Shown here piece by piece: positions 51,419 to 60,807 of a DNA stretch of 64,000 nt (positions are counted from its first letter, which is position 1; each line of letters starts with the position of its first letter). Origin of the DNA: Caulobacter sp. FWC26. GTDB taxonomy: Bacteria > Pseudomonadota > Alphaproteobacteria > Caulobacterales > Caulobacteraceae. The position numbers and the translations under genes are program-made. The stretch is taken from positions 186,001 through 250,000 of the forward strand of contig NZ_CP033875.1 of NCBI RefSeq assembly GCF_002742645.2, in the 5' to 3' direction. The notes under the pieces are model-generated. The model was given only the letters and a program-made list of their open reading frames with translations. It was not told the DNA's origin and did not search any database.

Positions 51419-54310
51419 ATGACCGACGCCGCCGCGCCCCCGCTTCCGAACGCTTCCGAACTGACCCAGGACGGCCCGGCCGTCCGGCTCTTCCTGGTCG
51501 ACGGCTCGGCCTATCTGTTCCGCGCCTATCACGCCCTGCCGCCCCTGACGCGCAAGAGCGACGGCCTGCCGGTGGGCGCGGTGCAGGGCTTCTGCAACAT
51601 GCTGTGGAAGTTGCTACGCGACATGCAGGGTGACACGCCCACCCACTTGGCGGTGATCTGGGACCATTCGGAAAAGACGTTCCGCAACACCCTCTACGAC
51701 CAGTACAAGGCTCACCGTCCGCCCCCGCCTGAGGACCTGATCCCGCAGTTTCCGCTGGTGCGCGAAGCGACGCTGGCCTTCGGCGTCCCGGCCATCGAGC
51801 TGCCGGGCTACGAGGCCGACGACCTGATCGCCGCCTACGCCTGCAAGGCCCGCGAGGTCGGGGGCGAGGCGATCATCGTCTCGTCCGACAAGGACCTGAT
51901 GCAGCTCGTCGGCGATGGGGTGTCGATGTACGACCCGATGAAGGGCGTGCGCATCGAGCGCGAGCAGGTGTTCGAGAAATTCGGCGTCTATCCTGAGAAG
52001 GTCGTCGACGTTCAGGCTCTGTGCGGCGACAGCGTCGACAACGTGCCGGGCGCGCCGGGCATCGGGATCAAGACCGCCGCCCAGCTGATCACCGAATATG
52101 GCGACCTCGACACGCTCTTGGCCCGCGCGGGCGAGATCAAGCAGCCCAAGCGCCGCGAGACCCTGATCAACTTCGCCGACCAGATCCGCCTGTCACGGGC
52201 CCTGGTCAAGCTGGACTGCGACACGCCGCTGCCCCAGCCCCTCGATGAGCTGAAAGTGCGCGAGCCCGACAAGGAGGCCCTGGCGGCTTTCCTCGAGCAG
52301 ATGGAGTTCCGCTCTCTGGCCCGCCGGGTCGGCGACGGCTCGGCCGCCGCGACGCCCGGCACGCTCGATCGCCCCGCAGCGCCGCCCAAGGCCCCGGTGG
52401 TCAGCGTCTCTTACATGGGCGCGGCCGCCCGCGCGGCGGCGCACCCGGTCGAGCCGGTCAAGATCGACCACGCCGCTTACGCCTGTGTTCGCGACCTTGA
52501 GACCCTCAAGGCCTGGGTCGACAAGGCCACGGCCAAGGGTATCGTCGCCTTCGACACCGAGACCGACGCGCTGTCGTCGGCGACGGCGGGGCTCTGCGGC
52601 GTGTCGCTGGCGATTGCGCCGGGCGAGGCCTGTTACATCCCGATCAGCCACTGCGAAAAGGCCGACGGCCTGGCCTTCGAGGCCCCTGCCGACATTGAGC
52701 AGATCCCGCTGGCCGACGTCATCGCCACCCTTAAGCCGCTGCTGGAGGACCCGGCGGTGCTGAAGGTGGCGCAGAACGCCAAGTACGACATCGCGGTGTT
52801 GGCGCGACACGGGATCCAGGTCGCGCCGATCGAGGACACCATGCTGATCAGCTATGTGCTGGAGGCGGGTCTGCACGGTCACGGCATGGACGAGCTGTCC
52901 GAGCTGCATCTCGGGCACAAGCCGATCCCGTTCAAGCAGGTGGCCGGCAGCGGCAAGGGCCAGATCAGCTTCAAGCACGTGGCCCTGCCCGAGGCGACCG
53001 CCTATGCGGCCGAGGACGCCGACGTCACCCTGCGGCTCTACAACCATCTGAAACCGCAGCTGGCGCGGGCGAGCCTGTCGACCGTCTACGAGACGCTGGA
53101 GCGTCCGATGCCGGCGGTGTTGGCGATGATGGAGAACAACGGCGTCCGCGTGGACCCCGAAGCGCTGCGCCTTCTATCCAACGAGTTTTCGCTGCGGATG
53201 GCGCAGTTCGAGGCGCGCGCCCAGGAGCTGGTCGGTCGCCCCTTTAACCTCGGTAGCCCCAAGCAGATCGGCGACGTGCTGTTCGGCGAGATGCAGATGA
53301 AGGGCGGCAAGAAGACCGCCACCGGCCAGTGGTCGACCGACAGCGACGTGCTCGAAAGCCTGGCCCTGGAACATGAACTGCCCCGCGTCCTGCTGGACTG
53401 GCGGCAGCTCTCCAAGCTCAAGGGCACCTATACCGAGAACCTGATCGCGGCGATCGCGCCGTCGACGGGCCGGGTCCACACCTCCTACGCCCTGGCCGCG
53501 ACGACGACGGGGCGTCTGTCCTCGTCCGACCCCAACCTGCAGAACATCCCGGTCCGCACCGAGGAGGGCCGCAAGATCCGCAAGGCGTTCGTGGCGTCAC
53601 CGGGCAACGTGCTGATCAGCGCCGACTACAGCCAGATCGAACTGCGCCTTCTGGCCCACATCGGCGACATCCCGCAGCTGAAGAAGGCTTTCCAGGAAGG
53701 CCTCGACATCCACGCCATGACGGCCTCGGAGATGTTCGATACGCCGATCGAGGGCATGGATCCGATGATCCGTCGCCGGGCCAAGGCGATTAATTTCGGC
53801 ATCGTCTACGGCATCAGCGCGTTCGGCCTGGCCAACCAGCTCGGCATCGGCCAGAGCGAGGCCGGGGCCTATATCAAGACCTATTTCGAACGCTTCCCGG
53901 GCATCCAGGCCTATATGGACGCCACCAAGGCGTTCGTGCGCGAACACGGCTATGTCACAACGATCTTCGGCCGGAAGATCAACATTCCCGACATCGAGGC
54001 CAAGTCGGCCGCGCACCGCCAGTTCGCCGAGCGCGCGGCGATCAACGCGCCGATCCAGGGCGCGGCCGCCGACGTGATGCGCCGGGCGATGATCCGCATG
54101 CCCGCCGCTTTGGAACGCGAAGGCCTGGCGACGCGGATGCTGCTGCAGGTGCACGACGAACTGGTGTTCGAAGCGCCCGAGGCCGAGGCCGAGCGCGCCT
54201 GCGCCGTCATCCGGGCCGTCATGGAGAGGGCCGCCGAGCCGGCCGTGGCCCTGTCGGTCCCCCTTACGGTTGAGGCGCGGGCCGCTGGCAACTGGGAGGA
54301 GGCGCACTGA
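51419..54310 (+). CDS. polA: DNA polymerase I
   Basis: 963 residues from ATG 51419; ATG 51407 would add four. The N-terminal 5'-nuclease domain (VRLFLVDGSAYLFRAYHALPPL; GYEADDLIAAYA) is complete. The 3'-5' exonuclease keeps its acidic residues: FDTETD, QNAKYDIAVL and YAAEDADVTLRLY. Polymerase motifs A (ADYSQIELRLLAHI), B (RRRAKAINFGIVYGISAFG) and C (LLQVHDELVFEAP) are intact, so all three activities are predicted. Roles are Okazaki processing and repair. It is followed directly by a chemoreceptor gene. Confidence 0.96.
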   Translation: MTDAAAPPLPNASELTQDGPAVRLFLVDGSAYLFRAYHALPPLTRKSDGLPVGAVQGFCNMLWKLLRDMQGDTPTHLAVIWDHSEKTFRNTLYDQYKAHRPPPPEDLIPQFPLVREATLAFGVPAIELPGYEADDLIAAYACKAREVGGEAIIVSSDKDLMQLVGDGVSMYDPMKGVRIEREQVFEKFGVYPEKVVDVQALCGDSVDNVPGAPGIGIKTAAQLITEYGDLDTLLARAGEIKQPKRRETLINFADQIRLSRALVKLDCDTPLPQPLDELKVREPDKEALAAFLEQMEFRSLARRVGDGSAAATPGTLDRPAAPPKAPVVSVSYMGAAARAAAHPVEPVKIDHAAYACVRDLETLKAWVDKATAKGIVAFDTETDALSSATAGLCGVSLAIAPGEACYIPISHCEKADGLAFEAPADIEQIPLADVIATLKPLLEDPAVLKVAQNAKYDIAVLARHGIQVAPIEDTMLISYVLEAGLHGHGMDELSELHLGHKPIPFKQVAGSGKGQISFKHVALPEATAYAAEDADVTLRLYNHLKPQLARASLSTVYETLERPMPAVLAMMENNGVRVDPEALRLLSNEFSLRMAQFEARAQELVGRPFNLGSPKQIGDVLFGEMQMKGGKKTATGQWSTDSDVLESLALEHELPRVLLDWRQLSKLKGTYTENLIAAIAPSTGRVHTSYALAATTTGRLSSSDPNLQNIPVRTEEGRKIRKAFVASPGNVLISADYSQIELRLLAHIGDIPQLKKAFQEGLDIHAMTASEMFDTPIEGMDPMIRRRAKAINFGIVYGISAFGLANQLGIGQSEAGAYIKTYFERFPGIQAYMDATKAFVREHGYVTTIFGRKINIPDIEAKSAAHRQFAERAAINAPIQGAAADVMRRAMIRMPAALEREGLATRMLLQVHDELVFEAPEAEAERACAVIRAVMERAAEPAVALSVPLTVEARAAGNWEEAH

Positions 54311-54480
54311 CCAAAAAAGTGGCGAAAACGTCGGATATGCGACATCTCGCCACGCCACGGTTAAGGGGTCGGAAACAGGTTCGGGCGGACTCGTCTGGGT
54401 GAGGTTCGCCGATCCGGCCATGCTGAAAATATCAGCGATATCCGAGATTTGGCGGCCGCGCACTAGACCTGGAGCTGGCC

Positions 54481-56421
54481 GTGTCCTTTGGCGACCTGAA
54501 GATCTCGCACAAACTGATGGCGGTGTTCGCCGTTATGCTCGCCACGATCATGCTCATGGGTGTGGCGCTCTATGCCAATAATGTGAGCTTCACCAACTCG
54601 GTGCATCGCACCGAGCGCGCCTATGAAATGGTCCGCGCCGCTGACCAGGCCGCCTTCCGTCTGACCCGCCAGGAGAATTCGCTGCGCGGCTTCCTGCTGT
54701 CCGGCGATCCCTATTACGTCAAGCGTCTGGAAGAGGCCCACAAGCCCAAGTTCATGAAGGCGTTGGACGACATGCGAGCCCTGGCGGCGGGCGACCCGCA
54801 GGACCTGGCGCGCATCGCCGCTGTCGAGGCCGCCTACGCCAACTATCGCAAGATGGCCATTGAGCCGGGCGAGGCCCTGGGCGCCGATCCCGCCACGCGT
54901 CCCCAGGCGGTCGAACTGGTGCGCAATGACGGCGTCGCCGACAAGGCGGTCGAGCCGGTCGAGAACGCCATCGAGGCGATCACCAAGAACGCCGAAGAAA
55001 AGCTCGCGGCTGAAGCGACCGCTCAGAAGAAGGCCTATGCGCAGGCCAGCCTGACCCTGGCGATTGGCATCCTGATCACCGCCGCCATCGCCGTCGCTGG
55101 TGGGCTGCTGCTGACCGGCGCCATCGCCAAGCCGGTGACGGCCATGACCAGCGCCATGCGCCGTCTGGCCTCTGGCGACCACAGCGTCGAGGTGCCGGCG
55201 CGAGGCCGCAAGGACGAGATCGGCGAAATGGCCGCCGCCGTGGCCTACTTCAAGGATTCAGAGGCTGAGAAGGTGCGTATCGAGGCCGCCGCCGTCGAGC
55301 AACGGCGCGCCGCCGACCAAGAGCGCGCCGCCAACGAGGCCGAAAAGGCCGAGGTCGCCCGTCACGACGCCATCGCCATCTCGGCGTTGAACGAAGGTCT
55401 GGATCGTCTGGCGTCGGGTGACCTGACGCACCGTATCACCACGCCCTTCGCGCCCAAGACCGAGAGTCTGAAGACCAATTTCAACGCCGCCGCCGACCGG
55501 ATGCAGCAGGCGATCCAGGCGATTGGGGTGGCGACGAACGGGGTGAACAGCGGCTCGGACGAGATCGCTCAAGCCTCCGACAACCTGTCGCGTCGCACAG
55601 AGCAGCAGGCCGCCAGCCTCGAAGAGACCGCCGCGGCGCTAGACGAGATCACCGCGACGGTGCGCAAGACCGCCTCGGGGGCTAAGGAAGCTTCTCAGGT
55701 GGTGGCCGTTGCGCGCGCCGACGCCGAGAAGTCGGGTCAGATCGTCAGCCAGGCCGTGTCGGCGATGACCGAGATCGAGACGTCGTCGAACCAGGTCAGC
55801 CAGATCATCGGGGTGATCGACGAGATCGCGTTCCAGACCAATCTGTTGGCCCTGAACGCCGGCGTCGAGGCCGCGCGGGCGGGCGAGGCCGGACGTGGCT
55901 TCGCGGTGGTCGCTCAGGAAGTGCGGGCTCTGGCCCAACGCTCGGCCGACGCGGCCAAGGAGATCAAGACCCTGATCTCGACCTCGACTCAGCAGGTCGA
56001 GACGGGGGTCAATCTGGTCGGCCAGACGGGCGAGGCGCTGAATCGCATCGTCGCCCAGGTCGCCTCGATCGACGCCCTGGTGAAGGAGATCTCAGCCTCC
56101 GCCAGCGAGCAGGCCACCGGCTTGAACGAGGTCAACACGGCCGTGAACCAGATGGACCAGGTGGTTCAGCAGAACGCCGCCATGGTCGAGGAGGCCACGG
56201 CCGCGACGCACTCGTTGAAGAACGAGGCCAAGTCGTTGGCCGAAATGGTGGCGCGCTTCCGCGTGGCGGAAGGCGTGGCTATCGCCGCGCAAAGCGCGCC
56301 GCGCGTCAGCTACCGCCCGCCGGTCGAAGCGCCGGCGCCGGTCGCCCGCCCATCGCCCGTGGCGCGGCCAAGCCGAGGCTCGGCGGCGGTGGCCGTCCGT
56401 GAGGACTGGGAAGAATTCTGA
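54481..56421 (+). CDS. methyl-accepting chemotaxis protein (McpA-like)
   Basis: 646 residues from GTG 54481 with GGAG upstream. One N-terminal helix ([24 protein letters not shown]), a ~150-residue periplasmic region with CHASE3-like sequence, a second helix at about 193-215, a HAMP and a second HAMP-like region, then the signalling hairpin [34 protein letters not shown]. The tip ends in a Pro-rich linker and the C-terminal pentapeptide DWEEF, matching the xWxxF tether for CheR/CheB. The membrane receptor probably senses small solutes. Confidence 0.93.
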   Translation: MSFGDLKISHKLMAVFAVMLATIMLMGVALYANNVSFTNSVHRTERAYEMVRAADQAAFRLTRQENSLRGFLLSGDPYYVKRLEEAHKPKFMKALDDMRALAAGDPQDLARIAAVEAAYANYRKMAIEPGEALGADPATRPQAVELVRNDGVADKAVEPVENAIEAITKNAEEKLAAEATAQKKAYAQASLTLAIGILITAAIAVAGGLLLTGAIAKPVTAMTSAMRRLASGDHSVEVPARGRKDEIGEMAAAVAYFKDSEAEKVRIEAAAVEQRRAADQERAANEAEKAEVARHDAIAISALNEGLDRLASGDLTHRITTPFAPKTESLKTNFNAAADRMQQAIQAIGVATNGVNSGSDEIAQASDNLSRRTEQQAASLEETAAALDEITATVRKTASGAKEASQVVAVARADAEKSGQIVSQAVSAMTEIETSSNQVSQIIGVIDEIAFQTNLLALNAGVEAARAGEAGRGFAVVAQEVRALAQRSADAAKEIKTLISTSTQQVETGVNLVGQTGEALNRIVAQVASIDALVKEISASASEQATGLNEVNTAVNQMDQVVQQNAAMVEEATAATHSLKNEAKSLAEMVARFRVAEGVAIAAQSAPRVSYRPPVEAPAPVARPSPVARPSRGSAAVAVREDWEEF

Positions 56422-56432
56422 TCGCGTCTGCG

Positions 56433-56482
56433 ATCGCACCGTCAGAGGCTCCCGGCCCGCCGGGAGCCTCTGACGGTGCGAT
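56433..56482. terminator. perfect 23-bp bidirectional terminator hairpin
   Basis: ATCGCACCGTCAGAGGCTCC continues to ...CGG and is repeated exactly inverted after a CCCG loop. It starts 12 bp after the MCP stop and ends 1 bp before the stop codon of the small gene on the opposite strand. No clear T run on the plus side. Confidence 0.75.
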
Positions 56483-56483
56483 T

Positions 56484-56621
56484 CTAGCCCTTGTTGAGGG
56501 CGATCGTCTGGAACGACGACTGGGTCGGCTGCGGCTTGGGGCTCGCGCCCGGCGTCGGCAGGGCGAAGCCGATCGCGGCGGCGATCAAGAGGGCTATGGC
56601 GAGGAAGGCCTTGCTGGCCAT
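56484..56621 (-). CDS. 45-residue membrane-associated or secreted peptide
   Basis: MASKAFLAIALLIAAAIGF is a signal-like hydrophobic helix; the rest is Pro/Ser/Gln-rich (PTPGASPKPQPTQSS). The hydrophobic leader and stop are convincing, the ribosome binding site is weak. The conserved-looking frame next to a long hairpin suggests a real gene. Function unknown. Confidence 0.5.
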   Translation of the reverse strand: MASKAFLAIALLIAAAIGFALPTPGASPKPQPTQSSFQTIALNKG

Positions 56622-56743
56622 GGTCGTGTCTCTGGTCTGCGTCGTGAAGCGACAATCGCTGACGCCCACGGCGCACAGATGGCCCCGCCCGCGCTGGTTT
56701 CAAGCCGTTCGCCGCGCGGCGCTCTTGACCTGATCCAACAAGA

Positions 56744-56777
56744 AAGGCCGGAAACCGCCTCGACGGTTCCCGGCCTT
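56744..56777 (-). terminator. thiolase gene terminator
   Basis: Minus strand AAGGCCGGGAACCG, then CGGTTTCCGGCCTT with one mismatch, followed by TCTT. Lies 51-84 bp beyond the thiolase stop. Confidence 0.6.
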
Positions 56778-56827
56778 CTTCATTCAAGGACCTTCAGCGC
56801 GGACGGGAAACCATCCGCGCTTTGAAA

Positions 56828-58015
56828 TCAGAAGATTTCGAACAGGCCCGCCGCTCCCATGCCGCCGCCGATGCACATGGTCACCACGCCCAGCTTGGCC
56901 TTGCGGCGCTTGCCTTCCAGCAGGAGGTGGCCGGCGCAGCGGGCGCCGGTCATGCCGAAGGGGTGGCCGATGGCGATCGAGCCGCCGTTGACGTTGTACT
57001 TCTCCGGATCGATGCCCAGGCGGTCGCGGCTGTAGAGGCACTGGCTGGCGAAGGCTTCGTTCAGCTCCCACAGGTCGATGTCGTCGACCTTCAGGCCGTG
57101 GCGCTCCAGGAGACGCGGCACGGCGAAGACCGGACCGATGCCCATCTCGTCGGGCTCACAACCGGCCACGGCGAAGCCGCGGAACGCGCCCAGCGGCTCG
57201 AGGCCGCGACGGGCGGCTTCCTTGGCTTCCATGACCACCACGGCGGCGGCGCCGTCCGACAGTTGGCTGGCGTTGCCGGCGGTGACGAAGTTGCCCGGGC
57301 CCTTGACCGGCTCCAGCTTGGCCAGGCCTTCCAGCGTGGTGTCGGCGCGATTGCACTCGTCCTTGCTGACCACGTAGTCGACCAGGCTCTCTTCCTTGGT
57401 CTCCTTGTTGACCACCTTCATCTTGGTGGCCATCGGCACGATCTCGTCGTCGAACAGGCCGGCGGCCTGGGCGGCGGCGATGCGTTGCTGGCTGCGCAGG
57501 GCGTATTCGTCCTGATACTCGCGGCTGACATTGTAGCGCTTGGCCACGATGTCGGCGGTGTCGATCATCGCCATCCATAGCGCCGGATGGGTCTTCAGCA
57601 GCTTTTCTTCGGTGATGTGGTAGCGGTTCATGTGGCCGCTGGCGTTGACCAGGGAGATCGACTCCACGCCGCCGCCGATGGCGACTTCCGCGCCGTCGTT
57701 GCGGACGTAGTTGGCCGCCGTGGCGATCGCTTGCAGGCCCGACGAGCAGAAGCGGTTGACCGTCTGGCCCGAGGTGGTGATCGGCAGGCCGGCCCACATG
57801 GCCGCGTTGCGCGCGACGTTCATGCCGGTGGCGCCTTCGGGGCCGCCGCAGCCCAGGACCACGTCCTCGACTTCCGCGCCGTCCAGCTTGGCGCGAGCGA
57901 CCGCGTGCTGGATCGCGTGGCCGGCCATCGCCGCGCCATGGGTGTTGTTGAAGCCGCCGCGGACCGACTTGGCCAGACCGGTGCGGGCGTAGGAAACAAT
58001 GACCGCTTCGCGCAT
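56828..58015 (-). CDS. acetyl-CoA acetyltransferase (thiolase)
   Basis: 395 residues. Claisen condensation or cleavage of acyl-CoA in fatty acid oxidation, or acetoacetyl-CoA formation. Active-site Cys in [17 protein letters not shown], His in [16 protein letters not shown] and second Cys in [16 protein letters not shown]. The long-chain/FadA versus acetoacetyl (PhaA/AtoB) type cannot be settled by sequence alone. Divergent from a TonB-dependent receptor gene, with a possible repressor dyad between them. Confidence 0.94.
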   Translation of the reverse strand: MREAVIVSYARTGLAKSVRGGFNNTHGAAMAGHAIQHAVARAKLDGAEVEDVVLGCGGPEGATGMNVARNAAMWAGLPITTSGQTVNRFCSSGLQAIATAANYVRNDGAEVAIGGGVESISLVNASGHMNRYHITEEKLLKTHPALWMAMIDTADIVAKRYNVSREYQDEYALRSQQRIAAAQAAGLFDDEIVPMATKMKVVNKETKEESLVDYVVSKDECNRADTTLEGLAKLEPVKGPGNFVTAGNASQLSDGAAAVVVMEAKEAARRGLEPLGAFRGFAVAGCEPDEMGIGPVFAVPRLLERHGLKVDDIDLWELNEAFASQCLYSRDRLGIDPEKYNVNGGSIAIGHPFGMTGARCAGHLLLEGKRRKAKLGVVTMCIGGGMGAAGLFEIF

Positions 58016-58031
58016 AGAGGCGCACTCCCCG

Positions 58032-58048
58032 TTAAACGTTAGTTTGAA
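58032..58048. promoter_or_regulatory. possible TetR-type operator between thiolase and TonB receptor
   Basis: TTAAAC-GTTA-GTTTGAA is an imperfect dyad about 17 bp upstream of the thiolase start. It resembles operators of acyl-CoA-responsive TetR repressors, but no such repressor lies nearby. Confidence 0.35.
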
Positions 58049-58282
58049 TTGGCGGCCACCCTAGACCGTCTCGTTGCGGTGCGAAAGATCACGTGCGCGT
58101 AAAGGGAAAGCCGCCCCGCCCCGGGGTCATGGCGTGGCTTTGTGATCACAGTTTTGATCGCCTCTAACGCCCTGATTCTAAAAGCCTTCGTTTCAGATTG
58201 ACTTTCGTCAGGGCGGAGATGAACGCTGCCGTTGCGTCGGGAGCCCGTCTCCAAGAACGCGAAAAACATTAGGGAGGTAATC

Positions 58283-60685
58283 ATGACCATCGTGTCGTCG
58301 CGCCGTCGTGCGCGCGCGCTGCTGGGCGCCAGCGCGCTTTCTACGCTTCTGGGCGCGGGCCTTATGGCGCTGCCGTCGATCGCCGCCGCGCAGCAGGCCG
58401 ATCAGAACGCCATCGAGGAAGTGATCGTCACCGCGACCAAGCGCGATGCGACGATCCAGGACATCCCCTTCTCGATCAACGCCCAGACCGAGAAGGACAT
58501 CCAGCGTTCGGGCGCGGTGACGCTGGAAGACCTGTCGCGCAACGTGGCCGGCCTGACGATCCAGAACCTTGGCCCGGGGCAGAGCCAGGTTTCGGTGCGC
58601 GGCGTGTCGGCCGGCCAGGTCGTCCGCGACCAGCCGGGCGTCAAGGAGCAGGTCGGCGTCTATCTCGACGAGTCGGTGATTTCGCTGTCGCTGTTCACGC
58701 CCGATATCGACCTGTTCGACCTGAACCGCGTCGAAACCCTGCGCGGCCCGCAGGGCACGCTGTTCGGCTCGGGCTCGGTGGGCGGCACGATCCGCTACAT
58801 CACCAACCAGCCCAAGCTGGATGTCTCGGAGGGTACCTTCGAGGCTAACGCCAACCTGGTTGGCGGCAACGCGTTCGGCGGCCATGTGAAGGGCGCGGTG
58901 AACATCCCGATCTCCGACAAGATCGCCATGCGCGCCGTCGGTTACCTGACCCAGTACGGCGGCTTCATCGACGCCCTCAAGGAGGGCGGCAAGGTCGACA
59001 AGAACGTCAATGACGGCACCCGTCGCGGCGGCCGCCTGTCGTTCTACATCGAGCCGAACGAGCAGGTGAACTTCACGCCGCGTATCGTCTATCAGGAGAT
59101 CCGCGCCGGCGGCTTCAACCGCCAGGAAACCTTCAACCTATTCGCCAACAACAACACCACCACCCGGCCGAAGATCCAGCTGGGCGAGCGCGAGCAGTAC
59201 CTGCTGCTGGACGAGAGCTTCGCCGACAACACGCTGCTGGCGGACATGACCGCCAACTTCAAGTTCAACGCCGCCACCCTGACCAGCGTCACCAGCTTCA
59301 TCAGCCGGGACATCACCGTCAGCCGCGACGCCAGCGCCCTGACGGGCAGCGTCTCGGTGGATCTGGGCTTCCCCGCCGCCGCCGTGCTGCTGCCCTCCAA
59401 CCTGCGCGACACCACCGATCTGGAGCAGTTCACCCAGGAGCTTCGCCTGGCCTCGACCGGCGACGGCCCCCTGCAGTGGGTGATCGGCGGCTTCTATTCG
59501 AAGGTCGACCGCGTCTACAACCAGCGTCTGCCGACGCCGGGCTATGACGTCGCGACCGACGCCAAGCTGGGCGCGGGCACCTCGGCCGCCGTCGCCAACG
59601 GCTTTGGCAAGGACTCGCCCTACAACGCCTACCTGCCCTACGACATCAAGCAGAAGGCCGTGTTCGGCGAGTTGACCTACACGACCGGCAAGCTGACCGC
59701 GACGGCGGGCGGCCGCTATTACGACTTCAGTGAAACGCGGCAGTTCAAGTCCGGCGGCCTGTTCGCCAACGGCGACAACCGCACCGACAAGACCTCGTCC
59801 GATGGCTTCACGCCGCGCTTCCTGCTCAGCTACGAGGCCAGCGACACGGTTACCTTCAACGCTCAGGCCTCGAAGGGTTTCCGCCTGGGTGGGGTGAACG
59901 ACCCGCTGAACCTGCCGCTGTGCTCGGCGCAGGACAAAGCGATCTTCGGCGGCTACCAGAGCTATGACGACGAGACGCTGTGGAACTACGAAGGCGGCGT
60001 GAAGTCGCGGTTCGGGCGCGTCACCCTGAACGCGGCGGCCTTCTACACCGACATCAAGAACCTGCAGACCACCCTGGACGCCGGCTCGTGCTCGTCGCGC
60101 GTGGTGTTCAACGTGCCCAAGGCCCACACCAAGGGCGTCGAGGCCGAGCTGACCGCGCGTTTGGCCAACGGTCTCGACATCGGCCTGTCGGGCAGCCTGC
60201 TGGAAGCTGAGTTCGACTCCACCGTGAAGGATGGCACGGGCGCGGTGATCGGCGGCATCCGCGACGGCAACCGTCTGCCGTCGGTGCCGAAGTTCCAGGT
60301 GTCGTTCGATGTCACCTACAGCAAGGAAGTCCGGCCGGGCGTCAACGGCTACCTGAAGGCTTCGCTGCAGCACGTCGGCAACCGCTTCACCCAGGCCAGT
60401 GACCAAGAGAACAACCCGCGCTCGTTCGTCTCGGGTCTCGCCTTCGGCGGCGCCACAGGCACGGTCCCGACGGTCGTCAATCTCCAGCTGCCCAGCTACG
60501 AGATCGTCAATCTTAGCGCCGGCCTGGAGATGCCGGACGGCGTCGACATGACGTTCTACGTCAACAACCTGTTCGACGAGAACGCGCTGCTGTCGTTCGA
60601 CCGCGAACGCGGCGGGCGCGCCCGCCTCGGCTACGCCGTGGGGCAACCGCGCACCATGGGCGTGACGGTCCGCAAGTCGTTCTAG
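58283..60685 (+). CDS. TonB-dependent outer-membrane receptor
   Basis: 800 residues from ATG 58283; AGGGAGG six bases upstream. A long signal peptide ends AAAQQAD. The TonB box region EEVIVTATKRDATIQDIPFSINA and the plug signature RVETLRGPQGTLFGSGSVGGTIRYIT are typical of the large Caulobacter/Sphingomonas carbohydrate/oligomer-type receptors. The barrel ends in the outer-membrane signature GVTVRKSF. Its neighbour is a D-aminoacylase-like enzyme, so the ligand may be an N-acyl amino-acid-like or cyclic compound. Confidence 0.92.
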   Translation: MTIVSSRRRARALLGASALSTLLGAGLMALPSIAAAQQADQNAIEEVIVTATKRDATIQDIPFSINAQTEKDIQRSGAVTLEDLSRNVAGLTIQNLGPGQSQVSVRGVSAGQVVRDQPGVKEQVGVYLDESVISLSLFTPDIDLFDLNRVETLRGPQGTLFGSGSVGGTIRYITNQPKLDVSEGTFEANANLVGGNAFGGHVKGAVNIPISDKIAMRAVGYLTQYGGFIDALKEGGKVDKNVNDGTRRGGRLSFYIEPNEQVNFTPRIVYQEIRAGGFNRQETFNLFANNNTTTRPKIQLGEREQYLLLDESFADNTLLADMTANFKFNAATLTSVTSFISRDITVSRDASALTGSVSVDLGFPAAAVLLPSNLRDTTDLEQFTQELRLASTGDGPLQWVIGGFYSKVDRVYNQRLPTPGYDVATDAKLGAGTSAAVANGFGKDSPYNAYLPYDIKQKAVFGELTYTTGKLTATAGGRYYDFSETRQFKSGGLFANGDNRTDKTSSDGFTPRFLLSYEASDTVTFNAQASKGFRLGGVNDPLNLPLCSAQDKAIFGGYQSYDDETLWNYEGGVKSRFGRVTLNAAAFYTDIKNLQTTLDAGSCSSRVVFNVPKAHTKGVEAELTARLANGLDIGLSGSLLEAEFDSTVKDGTGAVIGGIRDGNRLPSVPKFQVSFDVTYSKEVRPGVNGYLKASLQHVGNRFTQASDQENNPRSFVSGLAFGGATGTVPTVVNLQLPSYEIVNLSAGLEMPDGVDMTFYVNNLFDENALLSFDRERGGRARLGYAVGQPRTMGVTVRKSF

Positions 60686-60807
60686 GGGTAGACACCTTTT
60701 ACGGAACGGGGATGGGGCGGTTGCTACGGCGACCGCCCTTTTTCTTGACGCCTCCGCCCTGCGGGGTTCACGCTGGTGAACAACGATAAGATAAGCGGAG
60801 GGCGACC

